A stretch of 64,000 nucleotides of DNA from Guadua angustifolia (lineage: Eukaryota; Streptophyta; Magnoliopsida; Poales; Poaceae), in NCBI GenBank assembly GCA_036346375.1, contig CM070506.1, forward strand, positions 3,286,001 through 3,350,000, read 5' to 3'. The notes below the pieces were generated by a model. It saw only the letters and a list, made by a program, of their open reading frames with translations. It did no database searches and was not told where the DNA came from. The position numbers and the translations under genes are program-made. Position 1 is the first letter of the stretch; each line of letters starts with the position of its first letter. Below are positions 1-11,594 of the stretch, piece after piece.

Positions 1-114
1 ACAGAAAGCTGCACAATGGATTGACGTGATCAAATCTATAATAGCGTTGATACCTGTGTGCATTGGTTACAAATGGACTGATATGATCAAATATATAATA
101 GCAATTCAGTTACT

Positions 115-358
115 CTTATCAGTCACAAATACATGTCGTTTTGGACATATGTACAGTCAAACTTTCAAAAATTCGATTAGCAATATTTTTAAATATTTAA
201 ACTGTATACATGAGATTTGTCTTGAAAAATACTTTTGTAATATTATAATTTTATTATGTTTTATAAATATATTACAATAAAAATTAGTGGTCAAAGTTGT
301 GTTTTAGAGAATATGTCGATGTCCAAAATACATGTAATTATGACCGCACGGAGTATGT
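115..358. repeat. Degenerate Stowaway-like MITE copy
   Basis: AT-rich stretch that resembles the element at 2616-2859: it shares phrases such as a cluster around AGTCAAACTTT, an AATATATTACAATA block and TGTCGATGTCCAAAAT near its right end. The terminal CTCCCTCC-type repeats are eroded (GCACGGAGTAT at the right). No gene is visible in the first 740 bases. Confidence 0.45.
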
Positions 359-745
359 TTTATATATACACCGAAGAAACTTATCCTTTTTCAGGCTGCG
401 CTTTCTTCAGATCAGAAGTTAACTTGAAGCAACGGTATGCTCGTATTTTTGAGGCATTTTCGTTAGCCTCAATATGTCTAATATCCCAGCATCCGCAACC
501 TCATCCACAAGTAAGGTGAAACTGTGTTAGGGTGTATAAAGAGTTGTACTTGTCAACGAAGAAGAGATGTAGCTGACTGAATTGATTTGCTCCTTTCACT
601 GCCGACAAGGATTGACCCTATATATAAGCAATATTACGAGAATGATATCAAGAAAAGGTGAGAAGTTTGATATATAAGCAGAAATACTGCATAGAAATAT
701 AAAAAATGCATAGGCAAATAAGAACCAGCAAGCTAGCAGTACTAT

Positions 746-976
746 GGGGGTGTTTGGGACAGCTTCAGCTCCACCAAAATCTGTGGAGTTGGTGAAGTAG
801 GGTATTTCTAACTCCAGAGATTTATAGAGCTGTAGCTGTGTGTACATTAAGAGTGTTTTGGTAGATCATCTTGTTTACATTTTAGACTAAAAATATAAAC
901 TTAATTCACTTTATTTTAACCTATAAGTTTCAGATCTGAGCTAGAGCTGGGATCTGGAGCTCTCCTAAACAGGGCC
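746..976. mobile_element. PIF/Harbinger-type MITE
   Basis: The 231-bp element begins GGGGGTGTTTGGGACAGC and ends CTCCTAAACAGGGCC, an imperfect terminal inverted repeat of the GGGTGTTTGG type known for PIF/Harbinger MITEs in grasses. The flanks carry a 3-bp direct repeat TAT (743-745 and 977-979), the target-site size of this superfamily. It is non-coding. A longer 17-bp direct repeat also flanks it (see findings). Confidence 0.6.
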
Positions 977-1026
977 TATATTTCTGTTGGCTGGAAAACA
1001 TTTTGTGCAAGCAAGCTAGCAGTACT

Positions 1027-1621
1027 TTTTTTTTTTTGCCCCTGTTTCCTTCCATGGTGAGCACCTTCGCCAAGATCCATCCTCGGTTGGCCATGGTCGC
1101 GGCTAAGGATTTCCCCTCTGGCTCCGGTGCCTCTACCTCCCCTGAATAAAATCTTGTCCTGAAGTGGTGGTGTTGGCAGGATTTCCTGCCTAGTCCCACC
1201 GTCGAGCATGGCAATTTTCCTCGACGTCGACGTCCGTCGTCACCGGCCACCACCGCCTAGTTCCACTCGGGTGAATCCTTGGTCTCCCTTTCCCTCCCCA
1301 CTTCTCCGTTAGCAAGTTCATGTTTTCCCCATCGTTGATATCAACGGAGCCAGATCTGCTCTGTGCGCGATGATTCTCCTGTTTACTTCCGACGCGGGTC
1401 AATGTTTATAAAAACCACATGGAAGGAAAGATATTGCCGATAATGTATTGTATGTACTGTCGGTGTCCTGAAAGTGAATCTTGGCTTTCGCCTGCAAGTG
1501 AAGGCATGTATGTCGTCTTCCCTAAATTTTGTAGGTGTGCACGAGATTGCTAGAAAAACCTTGTGGCAATTGGGTACAGTAAATTAAGCAGAAGTATATA
1601 TCGTTAGAAGACTATAGTTAC
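1027..1621. other. Intergenic, partly GC-rich, no gene recognised
   Basis: Bases 1050-1400 are more GC-rich than the surroundings and contain short open frames in several frames, but none matches a family I recognise and there are no convincing exon borders. This is where the 3' half of the truncated subtilase would be expected; no protease-associated domain, catalytic serine or C-terminal segment is seen. Confidence 0.5.
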
Positions 1622-2615
1622 CGCAAGCTTCTGGTTATCTCCGAGGGTGATAACCGTGGGGAATAGCCAATCAATCGTGGTTGCAGCAACCGTGAGCAAC
1701 CATGGCGTTGAGTCATACACTGTTTGGGCGGCAGGGCCATTGTTTCCAGCCGATTTCACGACCGTGATGCCATTCGTGACAGCGTGCAACGTGCCCGGAT
1801 TATCTATCGCAACACCAAGCGACAAAGATAGGACATCAACACCGTCGTGGATGGCGTCATCTATGGCTTTCAAAATGTCTGCATCGGCGCACCCAGAGGC
1901 ACCCCAACAAACCTTCTACATGGCTATCCTGGCGCGAGGTGCGCCGCCGCGAGCCGTCCCGGCCGCTAGCCCGAGGAAGCTAACGTTGTGGATGATGTTG
2001 CCGCCGGCCGTTGAGGCCGTGTGAGTACCGTGTCCATAGGCATCCCTTGGAGACTTGAAGTCTTTTGTGAAGAAGCTTTTATCGACGTGACCCTCGGTGT
2101 ACCACCGTGCGCCGATGAGCTTCCGATTGCAATTGTAGAGGCCGAATGAGTCACCAGCTTGGCAGGTTCCCTTCCATTTTGATGGAGGAGGCCCATACCC
2201 ATCATCAGCAAAGCTTGGGGACTCCGGCCAAATACCTAACATCATATAGCAGCTAAGTGTATTAATTACACACTATTCAAGAAATACATATGGTGCGAAC
2301 CAGGATTTTTGAATGGGGTTGGAACTTTTTTTTTCTAGACAAAGTACATACATTGCTCACATCACACATGACAAATGTACAAATATGTTTACTACACACG
2401 TTGGAAATTTTTGGAGCCTTCAAGCCTCTAAGACCTTAGAGAGTGTGAGCATGTACTTACTTTAACACTGAACACATATGCAGGTATGTACTTTGATTAA
2501 TCACGCTGATCCTTGGGACCAAACCTAGGTGGATAGGTACACATATGTTCATATGAAGGGAGTAACTAGAAAGTACTTTGTATTGTCACGATTTAAAATA
2601 GTTGTTAACAATATA

Positions 2616-2859
2616 CTCCCTAGCTCGAGTTCACAGACTTGTTAGTTTGAGATGCGTGCAGTCAAACTTTTAAAACTTTAACTATCAATCATTTTTAAAT
2701 ATTTAGATTGGATGCATGAAAATCATACGTGAAGATTGATCTTGAAAATCATAATTTTATTTGATTTTTAAATATATTACAATAGAAATTAGTAGTCAAA
2801 ATTGAGTTTTAAGGACCGTGTCGATGTCCAAAATGACAACTATTTGTGACTGGAGGGAG
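2616..2859. mobile_element. Stowaway-like MITE in subtilase pseudogene intron
   Basis: A roughly 244-bp AT-rich element whose ends read CTCCCTAGCTCGAGTTCACA and, on the other strand, CTCCCTCCAGTCACAAATAG. CTCCCTCC termini are typical of Stowaway/Mariner MITEs in grasses. A TA precedes the left end and TG follows the right, so the TA target duplication is imperfect. It lies in the intron between the Asp-motif and His-motif exons. Confidence 0.55.
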
Positions 2860-4132
2860 TGTCTAAGAAATTAATATGATGTCGTTCGATTTTATAGACC
2901 GTCCCAGGTCAAATGCTGCCTAATATTTTGTATCGAAGCAAGTATTTAACCTGTGTCAAGGACACCAATAATGATGTCTTCTCCATATTTTGCTTTTGCG
3001 AGTAGTCCATTCGGCTGCTTGTAGTCCAGTCCAAGAAAGTCCCAGCTTCGAGTTGTATGCAGGCGGTGCATTTGGTTCTCTGTCACACTGATGACACCAG
3101 GCAGCGCTGTCACAAATAACAATTAACTATATATATATATATTTATCATCTGCAAAAGAGCAAATATTGCAAGACCATTTTGACAGTCAATTAATTACCA
3201 GCTATCTTTCTGGCTTGTGACTCCGTGAGCATTGCAGAAAATCCAGAAAAACCATGTCTGTAGCTGTAGACAATCGACTCAAGAGTCTCTTCCTTGCTTC
3301 AAACGCATAAAATTGATAGAAATTAGCTTCACCGTATTCTGTTTTCTTTTATTTTCTCTGGTTATCATCTGTGCGAATTTCTTTTGTGCTTTGGAAATTA
3401 GCCAGATATGGCGTGCATAACTATTGAAAACACAATTTTTTTATACAATCGAAAACACAGTTTGATTATATACTTCTGATCGACAAGAAGCAAATTATTT
3501 TCTTCCGTTTTAATTACCTCCCAAGAATTGAAGCAAGCATGTCGTGGTGTGAGGCGGTGACGAGGTCAGCATCATCATGTTGTCTCTCCCCAAGGTAGAC
3601 GATGTATAACTGAAAAGAGCTATCCATGGATTTGTTAATAATTAGTGTAACGCTGTAACAAATATTCAGACCGTGGGTAAAATCCCCAATCCCTCTGGCC
3701 TGTTATAAATTCTAGTCCAAGGTTTTCAAAACCGATCGGAACCAGCCTTAAAACTGATTTCGCGCAATTTTAGGGGAAAAGTTAAACCGCTCAATTTTTG
3801 TTCGGTGGATTTTTGTATTTGTGTCTCTTTTTTTTAAAAAAAAAATATTTGATGTTTGGCATATATAACTCCAGTAAGCAGTACTGTACTTCCAGGTAAA
3901 TAGCATGCACTTATTTTTCTCAATCTAGAAATGTCACTGCAATCTCGATCCTTCTGTAAAGTTAAAATACGCTTTATATTTGTGAATAGGAGTACTAAGT
4001 ATGAACACAAGGGGATTAGTGGATTTGTGGTTTGATTAGGATATTTAATCAAAATGCGGTCATGATTTATTTTGAACATACAACATTAAATTTGAGATCT
4101 GAGGACCAGGAATGTTTAGGGCATGTATAATA

Positions 4133-4513
4133 GGGGGCATATCCAGTGCAATAAGGCTTTTGGTGCAATCACCGTGCAATCCAACTAAGAAAAATTTAAA
4201 AAAATTCTGAAAAAAATCATGGATGTACATATCATCTTACCCCATCTACATATAAAATTTCATAATCAAATTCGTCCTATGCTTGAAGTTACAAAAAAGA
4301 CAAATTTGGGGTGCATTTGAACTATTCAAGTTTGTTAGAAATTTGTCTTTTTTATTACTCTTAACATAGGACGAATTTGATCATGAAATTTTACATGTAG
4401 ATGGGGTAAGATGAGATGTACATCCATGATTTTTTTCAGAATTTTTTGAAACTTTTCTTAGTTGGATTGCACGGTGATTGCACCAAAAGCCTGATTGCAC
4501 TGGATATGCCCCC
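4133..4513. mobile_element. Mutator-type foldback MITE with 9-bp target duplication
   Basis: The 381-bp element starts GGGGGCATATCCAGTGCAAT and ends with its complement, and the two arms pair over most of their length (for example GGATTGCACGGTGATTGCAC at the right against the left arm). Direct repeats TGTATAATA lie at 4124-4132 and 4514-4522, the 9-bp duplication expected for Mutator. It is inserted in the first intron of the subtilase pseudogene. No coding capacity. Confidence 0.85.
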
Positions 4514-5319
4514 TGTATAATAAGACTATCTTAGCTTACTCTTAACTTATACATATCAGCTTTGTCCTATATGAAAAAGTGAGAAAATAGAAGAGAGAAG
4601 AGAGCCAGCTCTTATGCAAGAGCCAACATGACACAAGAAACAACATAAATTAGTTATATACAAGAGAGAAAAGATAGTTATTGTACAGCATCTAGAGATA
4701 ATCTTTAGAGATAGTTATTGTACAAGCTGGCTTTAAGCTTACTCTAGATGATATGGATGAGAGATGGAGTAAGTACTGGACTTTGTTATTGTATTTGCTC
4801 TTAGTGCCACAAAGCTGGGGAGACGTTGGGACTATCAAAGATGAACCCAACTCTCCATTTTATCGACGGTAAACAAGGTTTTAAATAACGATTTTCATGG
4901 CAATGTCTCAGAAAAGCTACATCAACTATCACAGAAGTTATCATTCGTTGTGTTTTCAGTATTAAAAAATTAAATATGTATACAATATAATTCACCACCA
5001 AATAAATCATTAAAGCATGGTACTTTAGAAGGTATTAGTTAATATTTTTATAATAAGAATATTAGTCAAGTTCGGAATCAAAAAGCATGCTAATACATAC
5101 CAAAGACCATAACTGATAACTATATGATAATGTTCTTAACAATAAATACTTAATCATTAAGAAATTTGAATGTTGGTTTGTTGAAAAAGGGCGATGCATC
5201 AATTAACAACATATATTTTACTAGGTTTTCTCTTAATTTAAGCTTATAAGGGATGCATTTGAGCTTTTTATGAATGTTGGATTTCAAAATAAATCTAATT
5301 TTTGACCCGTGCGTACCTA

Positions 5320-5475
5320 CGTATAGGATAGCGGAGCTATCGCTAGCTACAAGCTAGGCATATGGTGGAGCTATTGCTAGCTATAGTGTCTGTAGCTAAT
5401 ATAGCATAACATTGACCCGTAGCTTCACGTTTAGGTTCTAAAATAGCTATAACTCGCTATTTAGAACACCGGTGG
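5320..5475. repeat. Probable MITE remnant rich in AGCTATAGCT-like motifs
   Basis: Repeated GCTATCGCTAGCTA / GCTATTGCTAGCTATA motifs end in CTATTTAGAACACC. This looks like an eroded transposon tail, but I cannot define both ends or a target duplication. Confidence 0.3.
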
Positions 5476-5670
5476 TAAAGAAAGAAGCCGCTTACTTGTT
5501 TCTTGTCTCTCTCTAGTCCATACGAGCATGGCAATTGCACTGCCAAGTGTAAAAGGAAGAGCAGTACAAGAGGCAGCGGGTGTAGTTTTGAGAACCTTGC
5601 CATCTTATCTCGATTATTGCAACACAACAGATAGATCTACATATCTCTTGCAGAGTGCTCAAGCAGCAGG

Positions 5671-5682
5671 CATATATATAAA
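5671..5682 (-). promoter_or_regulatory. TATA box of the subtilase pseudogene
   Basis: On the minus strand the sequence reads TTTATATATATG, about 68 bp upstream of the ATG at 5603. The Mutator-like element begins at 5706, only about 24 bp further upstream, so everything distal to the core promoter has been displaced by 7.5 kb. Confidence 0.6.
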
Positions 5683-5705
5683 CTCTTCAGCTCTTGGATA
5701 AAATG

Positions 5706-5978
5706 GAATTTTTTTAAATAATATTATTTTATTTCAAAATTGCGACATTAATACACGCATTAAAAAAATTGCAGAAATAATACCCGGTCGCCAAACCGTT
5801 TGGCGATAATAGGGTAGTCGCCAAACGGTTTGGCAATAATAGTATAGTCGCCAAACCATTTGGCGACAAGCTATCGTAATCCGTAATTTGAACCGCTATG
5901 ACCGGTATCGCCATGAGCCGAAGTGGTCGCCAAACCGTTCGGCGACTACTCTATAGTCGCCAAACCGTTTGGCGACAA
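5706..5978. repeat. Left terminal inverted repeat of the MULE with palindromic 19-mers
   Basis: After the AT-rich tip comes a series of TCGCCAAACSGTTTGGCGA units, each nearly palindromic, spaced by short linkers such as TAATAGGGTAG. About five units are seen (around 5788, 5818, 5848, 5928 and 5957). The right terminus mirrors this arrangement. Confidence 0.9.
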
Positions 5979-6019
5979 CTTCTGATACTGTTCGCCGAAC
6001 GGAATTCATTTCTTCTTCT

Positions 6020-6460
6020 TTCGCTTCAAGAAAGAAAGAAAGAAAGAAGAAGAAGAAAAGGAGAGAGAGGAGAGTGAGGCGGGAGAGAGAGAGAGGAGAG
6101 AGGCAGCGGGGAGAGAGAGAGAGAGAGAGAGGAGAGAGAGGAGGAGGAAGAAGGAGGAAAAAAAAAAAAAGGTAATTTCTTTGAAATTTTGTTATTTAAT
6201 TTTGTAGTGCAAAATAATTTAGAAATTTTAGATATTAGAAAATTTTAGAATTTTTAGAAATTTTAGATATTAGAAATTTTAGAAATTAGAAATTTTAGAT
6301 TTTAGAAAATTTAGATATTAGAAATTTTAGATATTAGAAATTGGAGATGTAGTTGAAATTTAGTTATTTCATTATTGATATATTGATTGAATTGAAGTAC
6401 TACAATAATATTAGAAATTTTAGATATTAGAAATAATTAAATTTTAGAAATATTAGAGAA
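6020..6460. repeat. Purine-rich and TTAGAAATTTTAGATA simple repeats in MULE leader
   Basis: Bases 6028-6165 are a polypurine run of GAAA, GAAG and GAGAGAGG units. Bases 6225-6455 are a degenerate array of TTAGAAATTTTAGATA. Both lie between the left TIR and the transposase gene; open frames here encode only low-complexity Arg/Glu or Lys runs and are not genes. Confidence 0.75.
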
Positions 6461-6735
6461 TGAAAAGCGGCATTAGGCGGTCGCAAAGTAGGGATTCGGT
6501 GAAAAGATACGGCTCAGCGAAGATAGGCGAGCTCAGTAGTGCCGAGTTGGATAAGAGGAAAAGCGAAAAACTTCGAGAAGGGAGGAAGCTAGGTTCTGGG
6601 TCGTGCAGGGATTCACTTCTTTATTTCATTGCAACATGCCATTTTGTGATTTTCGCCTAGGCGGGCTAGGCGCTAGGCGTGGCCTCCGCCTACCGCCTAG
6701 CGGTTTTTGAACATTGTTAGTTAGTGATATTAGTG

Positions 6736-9446
6736 GTGATCTAAAATCAATTTTGTTTATGTAAATCACGATGTCTGGGATCTGATGAAATTTAGGGTAT
6801 ATTATGGCGATGGTGAAATAAAAATTGGGCAAAATGGTGTTGATTTGAGCGTTTTGCGATACAATGGCGAACACTTATGCCCGATAGAGTTAGCATCCAT
6901 GATATAAAGCTTTGGTTGACCAAATATTTTTCCTGGATCCAAGTGTTTACTCTGTTACCATTCAAGCCGTATTCACGCGTAGTAAGGGTGACCCGACTCT
7001 GTGGGAGTTGAAGAAAATAGATCGGACGTACTTGTGGCATAAATGGTTAAGGTGGTGCAAGGGATCTAGCCTTGAATGTGTAATCTTCAGTGCGGCGTGC
7101 CCTCGAGAAGAGGTGAATATTAGCGGCGTGGAAAGCAAAGACGTCGACTCAAATTGAACAAGTTCGTAGTGGTGCTTGGGTTGAGGTAGCGGCGGAGGAT
7201 GATAACAGGATGCGACAAGCGCGAAGGTCAGGCAGATGAAGGGAAGAAATCGAGCAACTTGTTGATCAATTGGAGTTAGTGGACCATATGGCGATGCAAG
7301 ATGAAGTGGAATGTTGGAGTGTGATGATGACCGCGACAAAGATGAGGAAGGGGAGGAGATGATGATGAAATGCATGGTAATATCGGGCAACGGATGTACC
7401 CATCCACGACGAGTGGAACAGAAAAACAAAACCGATATGGAAGTTTAGGTGGGGGCATGACTCGCGTTGGGAGTATGCTAGCAATGCCGTTAATTTGAAT
7501 GAAGTTTTCGCAAATAATTACGAGTTGAAGTTGGCGGTGAGGTTTGTGGGCACTATCACAAAGATAGAGAGTTCCAAGTTGTTTTGTCCAGTCTAGATAG
7601 ATACAAGTGAAGTGCGAACCGAAGGATGTGAATTCCGAATACATGCATACAAGCCGAAATGCGAGACATTTTGGATTGCATCACGAGTAGATGGGCACAC
7701 ATGCGAGACTAGAAAATGTTACGGTGAAACACCGCAACTTGAATGCTGGTAATCGCTAGCGTGATGTTCAATGAGATCATCGAAGCGGGACATTGAGTGT
7801 TCTTATATTGAAAGCAATGTTGAGAACATTTAAGTACGGATAAGTTACTCGATGGCTGGCGTGCGAAGCAAAAGGCATTAGAGAAGAGGTTTGGCACATA
7901 TGAGGCTTCGATTGTAACCTACCTCGTGTGCTTGATGTCTTGAAGGAAACCAACCTCGCACGCACACGCTTTTGAAGAAAGTGAAGCGGATGGTAACGGG
8001 TCTCGATATTTCGTCGTGCTTTCTTTTCACTAGGTCCTTGCATTGCGTCATTCAGTCTTCCGTCCATTCTTTGTCGTCGATGGTACATTCTGATGGGAAA
8101 TACAAGGGCGATTCTAACGACCATTGCAATCGATGGAACAACCACATACTTCCATTGGCCTTTGCATTTGTTGAGGGTGAGAACCGGATAGTGGTCGTGG
8201 TTTTTCGGACATTTAAAGTTCGGGGTAGTTCGTGATCGCCCAACGTGTGCATAATCCATGACCGTCATAAAGGTATCATTTCGCCATTAAGACTCTCTGA
8301 GGAGGACCTCGATGAGCCTTTTCCATGGCGTGACATGCGAATGTGGTGCATGAGACATTTGGGAGCAAATTTTTGAGCGGTTCAAGAGTAAGAAGTGATG
8401 AACCTATTTAAGAGGTTATGCAAGCGAACCGTGCACGTAAGTTCAACGCAATATTGGCCGAGTTGGATAAGCACACTCTGCGCAGATTGAAGAGTTGAAG
8501 AAGCAACCAAAGCATCGCCGAACGATTGCCCACCCAAAAGGCTTTCACCCTTGGGCGCTCGATCCTCCAAATCGAGGAGACGATCGTCAAGAAACATTAA
8601 ATGTTTCTCGCCTTTGGATAGAGGCGAGCCGTTGGAGAAATGAGCATTGCTCCATGACCTTTGAGGCGCCGGTAAGTATACTAAATTAACATAGCTGTGA
8701 CGATTGAACAATTAGAGTTATTGTGGTAATTGATATGTTTGAACAGGTTCGGTGTCATGACAACGAATATAGCCGAGGTTTACAACTGGGTCATCAGAGG
8801 CCTTCGTCCGCTACCACTTGTGGCCATCCTGGAAGGCATGTTGCCGCGGCATCGTTGGCTACTTCGAGAAAAGGCATGCGGAGGTATGACGTCATGCCAC
8901 GACATTGCAAAGCGCCCGTCTTGTCGCGGATGATGACCTACATGGAGGAACGCACAAAGTAAAGCTCAAGCGCATATGGTGCGTAAGCCGAGTCACCGAG
9001 TACCGCTTGAAGTCACTCTCCGGTGTAAAGGGGATTGGGAACCGACACGGCCGGTTATTACACACGAGGTTAACCTAGGCCAAGGGGCCTTTGGATGGTG
9101 TGAATGCACCGCAACAAGCCAAGACTTCCTCATATTCCCCGCCGCATGTGATCGCGACTTGTGGGCAAATTGGGATGAACACGCCGCAATCGTGTCCGTT
9201 TCTACGAAGGGTCATCTTTGTCAATACATGGTCCGGTGAGTTTAAGTGGTTTTGAGCACATGGCGATTTCACGCCATTACAGAGATGTGCGATATGTCTA
9301 TCGGATGCAAATTTGCGGAGGTGTGCACCGAAGTATTTGGCGATCCACGATCTAAGCGCATTCGCAATGACATGGATGAATCTGAAGTGGGTGGCCTGTT
9401 AGGAGGTGTTCTCGGTCACGGTGAGTACGGGCACAAAACAGCATAA
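6736..9446 (+). pseudogene. mudrA-like MULE transposase, decayed
   Basis: DDE transposase of Mutator-like elements, broken by many stops and frameshifts. Recognisable segments in order: N-terminal GEIKIGQNGVDLS (about 6808), LDPSVYSVTIQAVF (about 6937), a MUDR-type region WEYASNAVNLNEVF (about 7466), the DNA-binding Cys region with KCETFWIASRVDGHTC (about 7656), the transposase core ending PLAFAFVEGEN (about 8155), MTTNIAEVYNWVIRGLRPLP (about 8760) and a SWIM zinc finger seen as PCRHVIAACG in an alternative frame near 9139. Several of these are in different frames, so no continuous product exists. The first catalytic Asp region is degenerate (VHSDGKYKG instead of VDGTF-type). Role by family: excision and insertion of the host element. 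Confidence 0.88.
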
Positions 9447-9784
9447 TGCCGAAGTGTTATGTATTGAATTATGTAATGTGTATTCAATTGTGTTAGGTAT
9501 TTGCGGGTATGTTGGACCTTCCATCATGTTTATGTAGTGAATTATGTAATGTGTATTGAATTGTGTAATATGTATCATTTTATCCTATGTTAGGTATTTG
9601 CGGGTACATTGGACTACTTTATCAATGTCGGGTTGTATTGAATGCTTAACAATGCTTAGCTATGATTGTACCTGTTGTCATCTTTTTGTATTGAATTGCG
9701 TAATATGTTTGTCGTTTGTTTATTTATGTCGAAGTCTTTTGATTTACATTACTAATCGTACTGTTTTCCTGTTTACTTGCAGGG

Positions 9785-11590
9785 ATGGAGCACCCCGAGT
9801 CACTCCTAGACTCTTCGTTGGACCGACGGCACCGTGCATTCGTCCACACCACACAGGGCGTTGACAGGGCGCCTCTGCTGCGGGTCCGTGTGCCCGGCAG
9901 GGCATGGCGGCTCCACCCAGCCTTCTACGCCCGGTGAGTTGCACTACATTTACATGTTTCATTGCTCGCACAATTGCATTTCGTCTAACAATTGAATTTA
10001 CATGTCGATAGGTTGGCACGTGCTGGGTTGCTTCCCCTCACTCGCATGATCGAGGCCTCACCCGAGGACATGGCTGAGGCTGAGGATCCTGCGGAGGGCG
10101 AGGACGGTCCTGAGCGGTCACGGCGTTTTCCGTTCGACCGGAGCCTACTGTCTTGTCTGGTGGACCGTTGGCGCCCGGAGACGCACACTTTCCACCGCTG
10201 TTCGGGAGGTGGCGGTCACCCGCAGGCGTCGCCATGCTTACGTGGTTGCCGATCCGGGCACCGTCGGACCCTCGTTAGCTCTGCGAGTGGCGGTGACTGC
10301 AGGAGAGGTTATTGGAGTGGCTCACATTGACCGACGATACCCATCGCTAGGAAGAAGCACGGGCCGTTGAGGAGGTGGTTGGCCCGTTCGAGGTGAGTGC
10401 TTGCATGTGTATATATTATTATAATTTTTCTAACATTATTAACATATTACTATATGTTAATTGTCACAGTCTGACACATAGCGGCGGACCCCACGCCGCA
10501 CTGTGGACCGACACTTGGAGGCCTACCGCTTTGGTTGTATGGGTGGTCATGTTCATGACCACGCGACGGAGACAGCGTCGGCCGACGGTGGATAGCCCTA
10601 CGCGGGCTATCGCGGGCCGCTTGACCAGCACCAGTCCCGCAGTGTCCCGGGTTGATGGTTCTTCTCCGCACGCATCGCGCCCTTTGCGACGCGTGCGTGA
10701 AGCTGAGCAAGAGCGCCAACTTGACTGGGATGCCTCTACTTCTCCAGCTTTGGTCGTTCGAGCGCTTCCCAGTGGGTCGACCCTTAGTCTTCCCGCGAGA
10801 GTACACCGCCGAGATGTACAGGAGCGACGACATCGACCGGCCAATCGTGGGCTCGCTTTGGACTCGGCGACGGGTAATTATTTTCTTCACTTGCATTTAT
10901 CAAATTTTATTTGCTATCGCATGTGCTTAAACATATTTTTTTCCTTTTGCAGCCACAGTGGGCGGGAGTGCAGGTACGTTCGGCGTACCACTCCTTCACG
11001 GAGGCGTTCGACCACCTGCGTGCGGAGCAGGTGGTTTGGGACCCTTATAGCGAGCGCCGTGTCCAGGACAGAGCCGGCCCAGCTAGGCTCTCGGCGCTTT
11101 GCTATAGGGACCAGGGTTACTGGCTGACGACGAGGAAGATCGTCCTCGACGTCTACGTGGAGGACTACGCGCCGCACCGAGTCCTCGACGATTCGACCTC
11201 GACGGTGGTCCCTGTTCCTTGGGGGGATCGTGTACCGCCGGCAGTACACACGTGAGTTATCCGACCTAAAATATGTGAAATAGTTACGTCGTATGCCTAA
11301 TAATTTGGATTTCTTTTCAGGGTCGCCACCCATGGCCCTCCGAAGAGCCTGGCCACCTTGCTATAGAGGATGGAGCCGTGGCTGGCGCAGTGGGCTAGGG
11401 CGCAGCAGCACGTCGTCGATGAGGCCACACCTTACGACGTCTCGTCCCACTAGCGATAGACTGCGACCTGTATGCAGCGCCCGACGCGTGCGTCCGCCTC
11501 TCATTAGTGGAGGAGGCTCGGCCACAGACGCTCCTAGCGTGGTGACTTGTACCGAGCGCAGCGGAGGCGGCCATGCACGCCATGGTAAGT
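9785..11590 (+). pseudogene. Plant mobile domain (PMD, MAIN-like) gene in the MULE, decayed
   Basis: Starts ATG 9785 (MEHPESLLDSS). Exon 1, 9785-9933, has a GTGAGT donor and ends LHPAFYAR; exon 2 starts 10012 in phase (RLARAGLLPLTRM). Further PMD hallmarks are VDRWRPETHTFH (about 10160), LLLQLWSFERFPVGRP (about 10740) and DHLRAEQVVWDPY, then YWLTTRKIVLDVYVEDYAPHRV (about 11010-11180, family signature YWLT...APHRV). The domain is known from MAIN/MAIL1 nuclear proteins and from MULEs that have taken it up. A frameshift after THTFH near 10195 and other breaks mean it is probably not translated as a whole. Introns look grass-like (GT-AG, AT-rich). Its job in transposons is not established. Confidence 0.82.
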
Positions 11591-11594
11591 ATTA

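Larger units (their letters stand above)
1622..5603 (-). pseudogene. Truncated subtilisin-like serine protease (subtilase) pseudogene
   Basis: Minus-strand subtilase (S8 family, secreted). Exons I can place: 5496-5603 (start ATG at 5601-5603, 36 residues with a hydrophobic signal peptide), 3518-3609 and 3199-3296 (inhibitor I9 prodomain, LYIVYLGE start), 2951-3106 (ends with catalytic Asp in GVLDTG) and 1622-2235 (catalytic His in GHGTHTAS, oxyanion Asn in SAGNNGP). Splice phases join correctly. The copy is dead: an in-frame TAG replaces a Tyr codon at 1916-1918 in the motif that reads IAVYK in the intact paralogue at 20702-24924. All exons after QKLA, including the PA domain and the catalytic Ser (GTSMA), are missing. 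Introns hold MITEs. A 7.5 kb MULE sits just upstream of its TATA box. The two internal prodomain exons (92 and 98 bp) equal those of the intact copy in length, so the two are tandem duplicates. Confidence 0.93.

Noticed and set aside
5969..6175. Plus-strand open frame rich in Arg, Glu and Lys
   Set aside because: It is a translation of a polypurine GA-rich simple repeat in the MULE leader, with no domain and no homologue I recognise.
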